In this document: piece after piece, positions 1-13,252 of the stretch
How the letters are laid out: each line of letters starts with the position of its first letter
Numbering within the stretch: the first letter of the stretch is position 1
Assembly: GCA_946885605.1 (NCBI GenBank)
Contig: CAMPGR010000008.1
Span: forward strand, 1 to 57,278
Direction of reading: 5' to 3'
DNA: 57,278 nucleotides
Source: an uncultured Pseudomonadota bacterium
GTDB lineage: Bacteria > Pseudomonadota > Gammaproteobacteria > Burkholderiales > SG8-41
Program-made: the position numbers and the translations under genes
The notes under the pieces: model-generated
What the model was told of the DNA's origin: nothing
The model's database searches: none
What the model saw: only the letters and a program-made list of their open reading frames with translations

Positions 1-968
1 AGCCCGAACAGTGCCTGCTCGAACGACTGTGACCCGGGCGAGAGGCTCTGCTCGAGGGCGTCCTTGATCTGGTCGATCTCGCCCTTGGTGATCAGGTCCT
101 GGATGTGCTTGGTATTGAGCAGCACTTCGACAGCCGGCACGCGGCGGCCGTCCACCGTGCGAATGAGGCGCTGGGAAATGACGGCGCGCAGGGCGATCCC
201 CAGGTCGGCCAGCAGTGAATCGCGCGCTTCGCGGGGAAAGAAATTGATGATGCGGTTCAACGCGTTGTAGCTGTTGTTCGCGTGCAGCGTGGACATGCAC
301 AGGTGACCGGTTTGCGCGAACAGCAGGCAATTCTGCAGCGTCGGCTGGTCGCGGATCTCGCCGATCATGATCAGGTCGGGCGCCTCGCGCATCGCGCTGA
401 TCAGCGCATTGGCATAGCTCTGGGTATCCACGCGGACTTCGCGCTGATTGACGATCGACTTCTTGTGCTTGAACGCGAACTCGACGGGGTCCTCGATCGT
501 CAGGATGTGCCCGGTCTTGCTGCTGTTCCGGTAATCGATCATGGAGGCCATGGTCGTCGACTTGCCCGAGCCCGTGGAGCCGACCACGAGGATCAGCCCG
601 AGCTTCTCCATGATGACCTGCTTCAGGATCGGCGGCAGGCCGAGTGACTCGAAGGCGGGCACTTCCGGCTTCACGTAGCGGATCACCATCGCCACGCTGT
701 TCCGCTGCTGGAAGATGTTGACGCGGAAGTTGCCCACTTGGGGCTCGGCCCGCGCGAAGTTCATCTCGTGACGGGTCTCGAACTCCTTGATCTGATTGTC
801 CGTCATGAGCTCGTAGCAGATCGTCCTGATCTGCTGGGGATCGAGAGCCCGATCGTTGATCGGCGTCACCACGCCCTCGATCTTGATCTGGATCGGCGCG
901 CCGGCCGTGAAAAACAGGTCAGACGCCTGTTTTTCCGCCATCAGCCTGAAAAGCGGTGTCACGAACAT
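1..968 (-). CDS. pilU: Type IV pilus retraction ATPase PilU (3' end outside window)
   Basis: Hexameric secretion-type ATPase that assists PilT in retracting type IV pili at the inner-membrane base. The 322 codons visible carry the N-terminal PAS-like domain, Walker A GSTGSGKST (residues 130-138), the Asp box GHILTIEDPVEF, Walker B DLIMIGEIRD and the His box TGHLCMSTLHANN. The sequence CMSTLHANN followed by INFFP resembles PilU rather than PilT, which has LVFGTLHTSS there. The ATG at 968 follows a strong GGAGGGAAGG ribosome-binding site. The C-terminus is cut off by the window start. It lies 169 bp downstream of dapD on the same strand; in relatives this slot often lies between dapD and dapE, so dapE may follow. 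The 969-1137 gap holds nothing else I recognise. Confidence 0.93.
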   Translation of the reverse strand, partial: MFVTPLFRLMAEKQASDLFFTAGAPIQIKIEGVVTPINDRALDPQQIRTICYELMTDNQIKEFETRHEMNFARAEPQVGNFRVNIFQQRNSVAMVIRYVKPEVPAFESLGLPPILKQVIMEKLGLILVVGSTGSGKSTTMASMIDYRNSSKTGHILTIEDPVEFAFKHKKSIVNQREVRVDTQSYANALISAMREAPDLIMIGEIRDQPTLQNCLLFAQTGHLCMSTLHANNSYNALNRIINFFPREARDSLLADLGIALRAVISQRLIRTVDGRRVPAVEVLLNTKHIQDLITKGEIDQIKDALEQSLSPGSQSFEQALFG

Positions 969-1137
969 GGCCCTTCCCTCCGCGGTGTCAATGGTTGTGC
1001 CCGTTACGAGCGGCGGCATGTTTTCTTACGCCTGATCCGCGCCCGTGTGGCAGCGCGGCATATTGTGCCAAGTCCGGCAGGGGTTGCCTAGCGCAGAGTC
1101 GGCACAGGCTGCGCAAAGGTCGGGACGCCTATGACGG

Positions 1138-1959
1138 CTAATCGCTACGCAGGAGCTCGTTGATGCTCGTCTTGGCACGCGTTCCCGTATCGACCTGCTT
1201 CACGATGACGGCGCAGTAGAGGCTGCACTTGCCGTCCGCCGAAGGCAGTGACCCGGGCACGACCACCGCACCGGCCGGCACGCGGCCGTAGAGGATCCTG
1301 CCGCTCTGGCGGTCGTAGATGCGGGTGCTCGCGCCGATGAAAACGCCCATCGAGATCACGGCGCCTTCCTCGACGACGACGCCCTCCACGATTTCGGAGC
1401 GTGCGCCGATGAAGCAGTTGTCCTCGATGATCGTGGGATTCGCCTGCAGCGGCTCCAGCACGCCGCCGATGCCTACGCCGCCCGAAAGGTGCACGTTTTT
1501 CCCGATTTGCGCGCAGGACCCCACGGTCGCCCACGTGTCCACCATCGTGCCTTCGTCGACGTAGGCGCCGATGTTGACGAACGAGGGCATGAGCACGACA
1601 TTCTTCGCGATGTAGGCGCCCTTGCGCGCGGCGGCGGGAGGCACGACGCGAAAGCCGCCGCGGCCGAATTCCTCGGCCCCGTAGCGCGCGAACTTGGACG
1701 GGACCTTGTCGTAGTAGCGCATATCGCCCGCGCCCAGCACCGCGTTGTCCTGCAGCCGAAACGAAAGCAGCACCGCTTTCTTCACCCACTGGTGGGTGAT
1801 CCACCGGCCGCCGCTTTTCTCGGCGACCCGCAGCCGGCCTTCGTCCAGCAGGGTTATGGTGTCTTCCACCGCTTGCCTCAGCCGCGGGTCGGCGCCCGCG
1901 GGAGTAAGCGATGCGCACTGCTCCCAGGCCTCTTCGATCGTTTTCTGCAACGGCTGCAT
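1138..1959 (-). CDS. dapD: Tetrahydrodipicolinate N-succinyltransferase DapD
   Basis: Cytoplasmic enzyme that succinylates 2,3,4,5-tetrahydropyridine-2,6-dicarboxylate with succinyl-CoA, the entry to the succinylase route to meso-diaminopimelate and lysine. The 273-residue length is normal for the family. Residues from about 105 to 245 form a left-handed beta-helix of hexapeptide repeats ([45 protein letters not shown]), which is diagnostic. It starts at ATG 1959, 12 bp after the dapC stop, so the two pathway-adjacent enzymes are almost certainly co-transcribed. Nothing is missing. Confidence 0.97.
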   Translation of the reverse strand: MQPLQKTIEEAWEQCASLTPAGADPRLRQAVEDTITLLDEGRLRVAEKSGGRWITHQWVKKAVLLSFRLQDNAVLGAGDMRYYDKVPSKFARYGAEEFGRGGFRVVPPAAARKGAYIAKNVVLMPSFVNIGAYVDEGTMVDTWATVGSCAQIGKNVHLSGGVGIGGVLEPLQANPTIIEDNCFIGARSEIVEGVVVEEGAVISMGVFIGASTRIYDRQSGRILYGRVPAGAVVVPGSLPSADGKCSLYCAVIVKQVDTGTRAKTSINELLRSD

Positions 1960-1971
1960 GCCTTCCTCGGT

Positions 1972-3165
1972 TCAGAGATGGGAAATGAAATCGCGTATGC
2001 GGCGGGCGGCCTCGGCGCATTCCCCGGTCGGCGCGACGAGCGCAATGCGCACGCGGTTGCGCCCGGGGTTCGTGCCATGCGCATCGCGCGCCAGGTAGCT
2101 CCCGGGGAGGACGGAAACCGCCTGGCGCTCGTACAAGCGGCGCGTGAAGTCGGTGTCGCTGATGGGCGTCGAGAGCCAAAAGTAGAACCCCGCGTCCGGC
2201 ATCTCCACTTCGGTCACCGGCTTCAGGATCTCCAGTGCGGCGTGGAACTTCTCGCCGTACAGGCGCCGGTTTTCGACGACGTGGCGCTCGTCGCCCCATG
2301 CGACGGCGCTCGCGTGCTGGACCGGCAGGCTCATCGCGCAGCCGTGATAGGTGCGATAGAGCAGGAACTTCTTGAGAATGGCCGCATCGCCCGCTACGAA
2401 TCCCGACCGCATGCCCGGCACATTCGAGCGCTTCGAAAGGCTCGAGAACACGACGAGATTGGGAAAACCGTCGCGCCCGAAATGCTGCGCGGCCTGAAGC
2501 GCGCCGAGCGTCGGGTTCGCCTCGTCGAAGTAGATCTCAGAATAGCACTCGTCGGAGGCGATCACGAAGCCGTAGCGGTCGGCGAGATCGAAAAGAGCCT
2601 TCCATTCCTCGAGCGTCAGCACGTGGCCTGTCGGGTTGCCGGGAGAGCAGACATAGAGCAGCTGCGTGCGCCGCCACGTGTCCGGCCCGAGCTCGTCGAG
2701 ATCGAAGGTATAGCCGCGCGCCGGAACGCTGTTCAGAAAATGCGGCGTGGCCCGGGCGAGGAGCGCCGCGCCTTCGTAGATCTGATAGAACGGATTGGGA
2801 CAGACGACGATCGGATCAGGGCGGTTCGCATCGATTGCCGCCTGCGCGAACGCGAACAACGCTTCGCGCGTGCCGTTTACGGGGAGGACTTGCGTTGCGG
2901 GATCGATGCGCGGGAGCCCATAGCGGCGTTCGAGCCACGCTGCGATGGCGCCGCGCAGTTCTTCGGTGCCCGCCGTGAGCGGATAGGCGGCGAGACCGTC
3001 CAAGTGCTCGATGAGCGTGCGCTTGATGAAATCCGGCGTGGGGTGCTTCGGTTCGCCGATATAGAGCGGGATCGGCGTCAATCCGGCAGGAGCGGCCGCG
3101 CCTTCGAGCAGCGTGCGCAGGCGCTGAAACGGATAGCTTTGCAGGCGGTCGAGATCGGGATTCAC
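1972..3165 (-). CDS. dapC: Succinyldiaminopimelate transaminase DapC
   Basis: PLP-dependent class I/II aminotransferase (397 residues) that converts N-succinyl-2-amino-6-oxopimelate to N-succinyl-LL-diaminopimelate, the step after DapD. The N-terminus (MNPDLDRLQSYPFQRL) and the PLP-lysine region SSLSKRSNVPGMRSG are typical of proteobacterial DapC. Other fold-type I marks are CSPGNPTGHVL, ASDECYSEIYF and the final arginine region NRVRIALV. The neighbouring dapD fixes the assignment within this broad family; the alternative would be a generic aminotransferase. The upstream region holds a duplicated -10-like element, listed separately. Confidence 0.95.
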   Translation of the reverse strand: MNPDLDRLQSYPFQRLRTLLEGAAAPAGLTPIPLYIGEPKHPTPDFIKRTLIEHLDGLAAYPLTAGTEELRGAIAAWLERRYGLPRIDPATQVLPVNGTREALFAFAQAAIDANRPDPIVVCPNPFYQIYEGAALLARATPHFLNSVPARGYTFDLDELGPDTWRRTQLLYVCSPGNPTGHVLTLEEWKALFDLADRYGFVIASDECYSEIYFDEANPTLGALQAAQHFGRDGFPNLVVFSSLSKRSNVPGMRSGFVAGDAAILKKFLLYRTYHGCAMSLPVQHASAVAWGDERHVVENRRLYGEKFHAALEILKPVTEVEMPDAGFYFWLSTPISDTDFTRRLYERQAVSVLPGSYLARDAHGTNPGRNRVRIALVAPTGECAEAARRIRDFISHL

Positions 3166-3225
3166 GGGTTTCTTTTCGTGGCGCAGCCGCGTGCCGGTGC
3201 GGCGCAGACGCTGCGGGCAGCAGGA

Positions 3226-3249
3226 TTATAGAGAATGTTATAGAGAATG
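3226..3249. repeat. Tandem 12-bp duplication creating two -10-like hexamers upstream of dapC
   Basis: The 12-mer TTATAGAGAATG occurs twice without a gap (3226-3237 and 3238-3249). Read on the minus strand toward dapC, each copy supplies a CTCTATAA core. This gives TATAAT at 3225-3230 and TATAAC at 3237-3242, about 60 and 72 bp before the dapC ATG. No convincing -35 hexamer is present; CCAACA stands at 17-bp spacing for the proximal copy. The duplication is visible directly. Its role as a doubled promoter is inference. Confidence 0.6.
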
Positions 3250-3274
3250 TTGGTAACGGTAGCAGGCGTGAGCT

Positions 3275-3691
3275 TCAGCGGGTGCTCGAAGGAGCGGCCA
3301 GCGTATCGAGCTCGGGCAACCGCGACGGCTTCCACTCGGGCGCGGCGTGTTCAGCGACGACCGTGGTGAAGATTCCGCCGCGCACGTTGAAGCGCGCGGT
3401 GAGCCTCATGAAGCGCGGACGCGTCGCTTCGACGAGATCGTTCAATATGCGATTCGTCACCGCTTCGTGGAACGCGCCCTCGTCGCGGTAGGACCATATG
3501 TAGAGTTTCAGGCTCTTCAGTTCGACACACCACTGATCCGGTACGTAATCGAGAACCAGCGTCGCGAAGTCCGGCTGCCCCGTCTTCGGGCACAGGCAGG
3601 TAAATTCCGGTATTTCCATATGAATCCGGTAATCGCGCTGCGGTGTGGGATTGGGGAAAGTGTCGAGGCGCCTCGTCGCTTTGCTCGGCAT
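3275..3691 (-). CDS. queF: NADPH-dependent 7-cyano-7-deazaguanine reductase QueF
   Basis: Reduces preQ0 to preQ1 in the synthesis of the tRNA base queuosine. It is the short, single-domain (Bacillus-type) form, 138 residues. The nitrile-attacking cysteine is Cys34 in [13 protein letters not shown], followed by the conserved Asp41. The family signature around [19 protein letters not shown] is intact and confers substrate and NADPH binding. I chose ATG 3691; a TTG 15 bp upstream (3706) is in frame but adds residues not typical of the family. It lies 109 bp upstream of dapC on the same strand and is divergent from smc, 74 bp away. Confidence 0.94.
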   Translation of the reverse strand: MPSKATRRLDTFPNPTPQRDYRIHMEIPEFTCLCPKTGQPDFATLVLDYVPDQWCVELKSLKLYIWSYRDEGAFHEAVTNRILNDLVEATRPRFMRLTARFNVRGGIFTTVVAEHAAPEWKPSRLPELDTLAAPSSTR

Positions 3692-3765
3692 AGCGCTACG
3701 GTGCAAATCGGTTAAAATGAACCCGGCGATCCTGCCCGATTATAACGTCACCACAGCAGAAGAAC

Positions 3766-6700
3766 TTGCGCCTCACGCAGATCAATCTCGCCGGTTTCAA
3801 ATCGTTCGTCGATCCCACCCGTATCCCGGTCCCCGGACAGCTCGTCGGCATCGTTGGCCCCAACGGCTGCGGCAAATCCAACGTCATCGATGCGGTGCGG
3901 TGGGTGCTCGGAGAAACTTCCGCCCGTCACCTGCGCGGCGAGACGATGCAGGACGTGCTGTTCAACGGCTCGGGCGACCGCAAGCCGGTCAATCGCGCAA
4001 GCGTCGAGCTCATATTCGACAACAGCCTCGGCAAGGCGGCGGGGCAGTGGTCGCAGTACGCGGAGATCTCGATCAAGCGCATCCTGCAGCGGGACGGCGA
4101 TTCGTCCTATTACATCAACAATGCCCACGTGCGCCGGCGCGACGTGGCGGATCTGTTCCTCGGCACCGGCCTGGGCAGCCGGGCGTATGCGATCATCGAG
4201 CAGGGCATGATCTCGCGCGTGATCGAAGCGAAGCCGGAGGAGTTGCGCGTCTTCCTCGAAGAGGCCGCCGGCGTTTCGAAGTACCGCGAGCGACGCCGCG
4301 AGACGGAACTGCGGCTCAAGGATACCCGCGAGAACCTGCTGCGCGTGGATGATATCCGCCGGGAGCTCGAGAAGCAGATCGAGCACCTGCAGGCCCAGGC
4401 CGAGGTCGCGCGCCAGTACCACGCGTTGCAGGCGGACCTCCAGAAGACGCAGAGCCTGCTGTGGCTCACGCGTAAGCAGGAGGCCGCTGCAACCCGCAGC
4501 CGCCATGCGCGGGAGATCGAGCGGCTCGGGCTCGAGCTCGAGGCGGAGACGGCCAGGCTTCGTGAAGCGGAGCGACGTCTCGAGGAGATACGGGCGCAGC
4601 ACTACCGGGCAAGCGACGAGATGCACGCGGCCCAGGGTGCGCTCTACGAGGCGAATGCCGAAGTCGCGCGTCTCGAGCAGCAGATCGCGCACGTGCGCGA
4701 GAACCGCGGCCGCATCGAGCACCAGCTTGCAACGCTCAACGCCCAGCTCGAGCAGAGCCAGTCGCAGTTCGCCGCGGCGCAGACGAGTCTCGACGATTGG
4801 CGCGCGGAAAAAGCACGTGCCGAGGAAGAAGTTGCGGGCTGCGCGGCGCGCGTCGCCCAGGAGAGCGAGAAGCTCCCGCTCGCCGAGGAGACCTACCGTG
4901 CGACCTACAATCGCCGCGACGAGCTGCAACGCGAGCTCGCGAGTGCCGAACAGGCCTCGCAGGTGGAGCAGACCAAGCTCGCCCACGCCGAACGCCTGAT
5001 CGAGCAGCTCACGCAGCGCGAAGCGCGGCTGCGGGAAGAACAGGCTGCGCTCGAAGTGCCGGATTCTCACCTGCTCGACACCGTGCAGGGCGACACGCAG
5101 CGGCTGGAGCAGGCGCTGCATGTGGATCGCGGCACGCTCGCGGAGAAAGAGCGGCTCTTGCCCCAGTTGGAGGACGAGCTCCGCGGCCGCAACGAGGCGC
5201 TCGACGCCGCTACCCAGAATCTGACCGCGATCGAAGCGCGCATCGGGGCGCTGCAGCAGCTGCAGGATCGCATCGCGCGCGGAGCGGAAATGGCAGGCTG
5301 GCTCGCCGCCCGCAGCCTCGACCATGCGCCGCGGCTCTGGCAGGGAATCACCATCGAGCCAGGCTGGGAAGATGCGCTGGAAGCCGTGCTCCGCGAGCGC
5401 CTGAACGGCATCGCGCTCGAATGCCTCGAAGATTCCGCCGGGTGGCTCAATGACGTGCCCCCGGGAAAGATGACGGTCATCAGCGCCGGGGGCGAAGCGG
5501 TCGCTTCGTCCCAGGATGCCTTGCACGGCTGCGAGCCGCTCCTGGGTTACGTCGATTGCCGGGATGACCGCATGCGGGCCGTGCTCGCCGAGTGGCTGCA
5601 TGATGTCTACGTGGTCAGCGATGCGGCGGCCGGGATGGGCCTGCGCGAGGCGCTGCCACCGGGCGCGCTGCTGGTGTCGCGTGAGGGGCATGCGTTCACG
5701 CGCCATAGCGTGAGCTTTCATGCGCCGGATTCGGAACTGCACGGGGTTTTGTCGCGGCAGCGCGAGATCGAAGGCTTGCAGGAAACGCTCGCGGGCGAGC
5801 GGGCGCAGCGATCGGAACTCGAGTCCACGGTGGCGGCAGCGGAGCAGGAGATCGAGACGCGCAAGTCCGAAGTCGCGGCATTGCGCGAATCGATCAATGC
5901 CACTCAGCACAAGCATCATGCGCTTCAGATGGAGGCGCTGCGGCTCTCCGAGCAGGCGCAGCGCCTTACCCAACGCGGGGAGCAGATCGCGGCGGAGCTG
6001 AAGGAAATCGCCGAACAGACGGCGAAGGAGATGGAGCACAAGACCGTTGCCACCGCGAATCTCGAACGGCTGGCTAAGGAAGTCGCTACGGTCCGGGAGC
6101 AGCTCGAGCTCGCGGCCGACCTTCATCGGCGCGCCGAGGCGGTTCTCGATCTGCAGCGCACCGCTTTGCAGCAGGCGCAGCACGCACATCAGGAGGCGAC
6201 GTTCAAGCTGCGCACCTCTGACAGCAAAATCAAAGAGATAGAAGGTTCAATTAACCTTTCTTCTCAGAATATCGCGCAGCTCGCCGGGAGTTTGGACGGG
6301 CTGAGGAACGATCTCACGGCGTGCGACGAGGCGCCATGGCAGGCGCAACTGCAGCAGGCGTTGTCCGATCGCGGCACGCGGGCGCAGGCGCTCGCGGCGG
6401 CGCGCGACGCGCTCGAGGGCATGGAGTCGCAACTGCGGGAAATCGAGCAGGAGCGCATCGCCTGCGAGCAAAAGCTCGAGCCGTTGCGCACGCGCATCGG
6501 CGAAGTACGGCTCAAGGAACAGGAGGCGCGCCTCACCGAAGAGCAGTACGCGCAGCAACTCGTGGAGGCCGGGGCGGACGAGGAGGCATTGCGCGGTCTG
6601 CTGGAGAAGGGAACGCGGTCCGGCGCGCTCCAGAGCGAGATCAACCGCCTCACCGGCGAGATCCAGTCGCTTGGCGCGGTGAATCTCGCGGCGCTGGTGG

Positions 6701-7293
6701 AGCTGCAGACGGCGCAGGAGCGGAAGAATTATCTCGATGCGCAATCGCGGGACTTGAGCGAGGCCATGGCCACCCTCGAAGACGCGATCCGGCGCATCGA
6801 CCGGGAGACGCGCGAGCGGCTGCAGCAGACGTTCGATGAGGTGAATCGGCATTTCGGCGAGATGTTCCCGGCGCTCTTCGGCGGCGGTGTGGCGCGCCTT
6901 CTCCTGACGGGCGAGGAGATCCTCGACAGCGGCATACAGGTCATCGCGCAGCCGCCGGGCAAGAAGAACAGCAGCATTCATCTGCTTTCCGGCGGGGAGA
7001 AGGCGCTCACGGCGCTCGCCCTCGTATTCTCGATTTTTCAGCTCAATCCGGCGCCGTTCTGTCTGCTTGACGAGGTCGATGCGCCGCTCGATGATCACAA
7101 CACCGAACGCTTCTGCGACCTCGTCAGGAAAATGTCGCTGCATTCGCAGTTCCTCTTCATCAGCCACAACAAGATCACGATGGAAATCGCCAATCAACTG
7201 CTCGGCATTACCATGCAGGAGGCCGGCGTCTCGCGCGTGGTGGCGGTGGACATCGAAGAAGCCATGAAGCTCGCTGAAGAAGCGGCTGCCTGA
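3766..7293 (+). CDS. smc: Chromosome segregation protein SMC
   Basis: Large coiled-coil ATPase (1175 residues) of the SMC-ScpAB condensin, which organises and segregates the chromosome. Walker A is GPNGCGKS (31-38). The ABC signature LLSGGEK is at 1073-1079 and Walker B LLDEVDAP has its Asp-Glu at 1102-1103, so both head halves are complete. Long Glu/Gln/Arg/Ala-rich coiled coils flank a hinge at about 500-660. Translation starts at TTG 3766: the family N-terminus MRLTQINLAGFKSF begins exactly there and AGCAGAAGA precedes it. Replacement of MukBEF by SMC fits a betaproteobacterium. zipA follows after 11 bp. Confidence 0.97.
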   Translation: MRLTQINLAGFKSFVDPTRIPVPGQLVGIVGPNGCGKSNVIDAVRWVLGETSARHLRGETMQDVLFNGSGDRKPVNRASVELIFDNSLGKAAGQWSQYAEISIKRILQRDGDSSYYINNAHVRRRDVADLFLGTGLGSRAYAIIEQGMISRVIEAKPEELRVFLEEAAGVSKYRERRRETELRLKDTRENLLRVDDIRRELEKQIEHLQAQAEVARQYHALQADLQKTQSLLWLTRKQEAAATRSRHAREIERLGLELEAETARLREAERRLEEIRAQHYRASDEMHAAQGALYEANAEVARLEQQIAHVRENRGRIEHQLATLNAQLEQSQSQFAAAQTSLDDWRAEKARAEEEVAGCAARVAQESEKLPLAEETYRATYNRRDELQRELASAEQASQVEQTKLAHAERLIEQLTQREARLREEQAALEVPDSHLLDTVQGDTQRLEQALHVDRGTLAEKERLLPQLEDELRGRNEALDAATQNLTAIEARIGALQQLQDRIARGAEMAGWLAARSLDHAPRLWQGITIEPGWEDALEAVLRERLNGIALECLEDSAGWLNDVPPGKMTVISAGGEAVASSQDALHGCEPLLGYVDCRDDRMRAVLAEWLHDVYVVSDAAAGMGLREALPPGALLVSREGHAFTRHSVSFHAPDSELHGVLSRQREIEGLQETLAGERAQRSELESTVAAAEQEIETRKSEVAALRESINATQHKHHALQMEALRLSEQAQRLTQRGEQIAAELKEIAEQTAKEMEHKTVATANLERLAKEVATVREQLELAADLHRRAEAVLDLQRTALQQAQHAHQEATFKLRTSDSKIKEIEGSINLSSQNIAQLAGSLDGLRNDLTACDEAPWQAQLQQALSDRGTRAQALAAARDALEGMESQLREIEQERIACEQKLEPLRTRIGEVRLKEQEARLTEEQYAQQLVEAGADEEALRGLLEKGTRSGALQSEINRLTGEIQSLGAVNLAALVELQTAQERKNYLDAQSRDLSEAMATLEDAIRRIDRETRERLQQTFDEVNRHFGEMFPALFGGGVARLLLTGEEILDSGIQVIAQPPGKKNSSIHLLSGGEKALTALALVFSIFQLNPAPFCLLDEVDAPLDDHNTERFCDLVRKMSLHSQFLFISHNKITMEIANQLLGITMQEAGVSRVVAVDIEEAMKLAEEAAA

Positions 7294-7304
7294 GAGCGCC
7301 ACGC

Positions 7305-11340
<4,036 letters not shown>

Positions 11341-11386
11341 GCGGCGGGCGCAGAGAGTATGCGGGTGTCCGCGTTACACTGATGGC

Positions 11387-11947
11387 TTGAAGCTCTCCGC
11401 TGAACAGGCCTGGGCAATACGCAAAGCGGCCGATCTCGTGTGCTCCGCCGCCGAGGTGGGCGTAGCGGTTGAGCGCCTTGCGGCCGAAATCACGCACGCG
11501 CTGAGCGACCGCAATCCGCTCGTACTCGGCGTCATGCGGGGAAGCGTGGTATTCGCCGGACGACTCCTTCCGCTGCTCGAGTTCCCGCTCGAGTTCGACT
11601 ATCTGGACGTGACCCGCTACCGCGGCTCGACGCGTGGCGGCGCGATCGACTGGAAAGTGAGCTCCGGCGTCAGCGTGGCGGGCAGGGTGGTACTGGTGCT
11701 CGACGACATACTGGACGAGGGGCACACGCTGGCCGCGATACGCGAGAAAATGATCGAAGCCGGCGCGCAGGCCTTCTATTCGGCCGTTTTCGCCGAGAAA
11801 GACACCGGCAGGGAGAAGCCCGTGGCGGCGGATTTCGTCGGCATCCATCTTCCCGACCGTTATGTTTTCGGGTTCGGCATGGACGTCCACGGATTCTGGC
11901 GCAACCTTCCGGCGGTCTACGCGCTCAAAGACGGGGAGGACAGGTGA
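11387..11947 (+). CDS. hpt: Hypoxanthine-guanine phosphoribosyltransferase
   Basis: Salvages hypoxanthine and guanine to IMP and GMP using PRPP (186 residues). The PRPP-binding motif is VLDDILDEGHTL at about 105-116. The N-terminal LGVMRGSVVFAGRLLP and YRGSTRGG loops match the family. The only sensible start is TTG 11387: the nearby ATG at 11382 runs into a stop after two codons, and no other in-frame ATG or GTG lies upstream within the open frame. It is followed after 22 bp by a thiopurine-nucleoside phosphorylase, forming a purine-salvage pair. Confidence 0.9.
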   Translation: MKLSAEQAWAIRKAADLVCSAAEVGVAVERLAAEITHALSDRNPLVLGVMRGSVVFAGRLLPLLEFPLEFDYLDVTRYRGSTRGGAIDWKVSSGVSVAGRVVLVLDDILDEGHTLAAIREKMIEAGAQAFYSAVFAEKDTGREKPVAADFVGIHLPDRYVFGFGMDVHGFWRNLPAVYALKDGEDR

Positions 11948-11969
11948 GACGTAACCGGAGCGCGCCATA

Positions 11970-12716
11970 ATGCTCGCGATCATCGGCGGCAGCGGGCTCA
12001 CGCGTCTCGCCACGCTGGACGTGCGGAGCCGCGAGCCGCTGGCGACACCGTACGGCGCGCCTTCCGCGCCCCTCACGTTCGGCAGCATACAGGGTCGCGA
12101 AGTGGTGTTCCTCGCGCGCCACGGTGACGGGCATACGATTGCCCCGCATGCGATCAACTATCGTGCGAACATCTGGGCGCTCCACGCGCGGCACGCGCGC
12201 GACGTGCTCTCCGTCGCATCGGTCGGCGCCATCCGCAGCGAATTTGCGCCTGGCACCCTCGTCGTGCCCGGCCAGATCATCGACTACACGTGGGGCCGCG
12301 AGAGCACGTTCTCCAGCGGAGCCGACGACAAGGTGACGCACATCGACTTCACACGGCCGTACTGCGAAGCGCTGCGGCAGCGCATCCTGCGCGCCGCTCT
12401 CGAAGCCGAAGAAAGCGTCTTCGATGGTGGAACGTATGCCGCCACACAGGGGCCACGGCTCGAGACTGCGGCGGAAATCGATCGGCTCGAGCGCGACGGC
12501 GCCGATATCGTCGGCATGACCGCGATGCCGGAAGCCGCGCTCGCGCGCGAGAAGGCGCTGTGTTACGCCGCGATTGCCGTCGTGGTCAATCCCGCAGCGG
12601 GGCGCGGCAGCAGCGCGGAACGCGTGAGTCTCGACGAAATGACGCTTGTATTGGAGGCGGCGATGGCGCGCGTAGCGAAAATCATCGATCGATTGGTGGC
12701 GCGTTATGGCCATTAG
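11970..12716 (+). CDS. mtnP: S-methyl-5'-thioinosine / methylthioadenosine phosphorylase family protein
   Basis: Phosphorolytic cleavage of a 5'-methylthio-nucleoside, releasing a purine base and methylthioribose-1-phosphate (248 residues). The family marks are IIGGSGL at the N-terminus, [31 protein letters not shown] and [13 protein letters not shown]. The residues around [13 protein letters not shown] and VASVGAIR resemble the Pseudomonas methylthioinosine phosphorylase (MTIP) more than MTA phosphorylases. The product would then be hypoxanthine, which hpt next door could use. That substrate call is inference; the family call is firm. It overlaps def by 11 bp. Confidence 0.85.
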   Translation: MLAIIGGSGLTRLATLDVRSREPLATPYGAPSAPLTFGSIQGREVVFLARHGDGHTIAPHAINYRANIWALHARHARDVLSVASVGAIRSEFAPGTLVVPGQIIDYTWGRESTFSSGADDKVTHIDFTRPYCEALRQRILRAALEAEESVFDGGTYAATQGPRLETAAEIDRLERDGADIVGMTAMPEAALAREKALCYAAIAVVVNPAAGRGSSAERVSLDEMTLVLEAAMARVAKIIDRLVARYGH

Positions 12717-13239
12717 GCCGGTGCTTCGCATGGGCGATCCACGGCTGCTCGAGGCGGCGCAGCCGGTGGCGAAGCTCGACACACCGGAACTCCACGCGCT
12801 CCTTGCCGACATGCGCGACACGATGGCGGCCCTCAACGGCGCGGGCCTCGCGGCGCCGCAGATCGGTGTCGGGCTGCAGGTCGTCATCTTCGGCGTGGAA
12901 GCGAATCCGCGCTACCCCGAGGTCGAACCGGTGCCGGACACCGTTCTCATCAACCCGGAACTCATCGTGCTGGACGACGAAATGGAGGAGGGTTGGGAAG
13001 GCTGTCTTTCGGTGCCCGGCATGCGGGGGCTCGTCCTGCGCTACAGGAGGCTGCGCTATCGCGGTGTCGACGCGCACGGAAAGGCGATCGATCGCACGGT
13101 GAGCGGATTCCATGCCCGGGTCGTGCAGCACGAATGCGATCACCTCGCCGGCATTCTCTACCCGATGCGCATCCGCGATCTTCGCAATTTCGGCTTTACC
13201 GAAGAGCTCTTTCCCGGCCAGGGTGTCGTGGCCGATTAG
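12706..13239 (+). CDS. def: Peptide deformylase
   Basis: Metalloenzyme removing the formyl group from the initiator methionine of new proteins (177 residues). All three motifs are present: GLAAPQIG (about 44-51), EGCLSVPG with the metal-binding cysteine, and QHECDHLAG with the two metal-binding histidines and catalytic glutamate. It starts at ATG 12706 inside the 3' end of the phosphorylase gene. It is not next to fmt, so this may be a second deformylase copy; that cannot be told from this window. It is convergent with glnD. Confidence 0.95.
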   Translation: MAIRPVLRMGDPRLLEAAQPVAKLDTPELHALLADMRDTMAALNGAGLAAPQIGVGLQVVIFGVEANPRYPEVEPVPDTVLINPELIVLDDEMEEGWEGCLSVPGMRGLVLRYRRLRYRGVDAHGKAIDRTVSGFHARVVQHECDHLAGILYPMRIRDLRNFGFTEELFPGQGVVAD

Positions 13240-13252
13240 TTGCCAAAGCAGC

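Noticed and set aside
1..968. Calling the partial pilus ATPase PilT
   Set aside because: The His-box region reads TGHLCMSTLHANN as in PilU, not the LVFGTLHTSS pattern of PilT.
1489..3231. Plus-strand open frame of about 580 codons opposite dapD and dapC
   Set aside because: It is antisense to two well-conserved genes, is rich in Arg/Ala/Gly as expected for high-GC shadow frames, and shows no recognisable domain.
3748..6189. Minus-strand open frame of about 813 codons inside smc
   Set aside because: Leu/Arg-rich shadow of the GC-rich SMC coiled coil; smc has intact motifs on the other strand.
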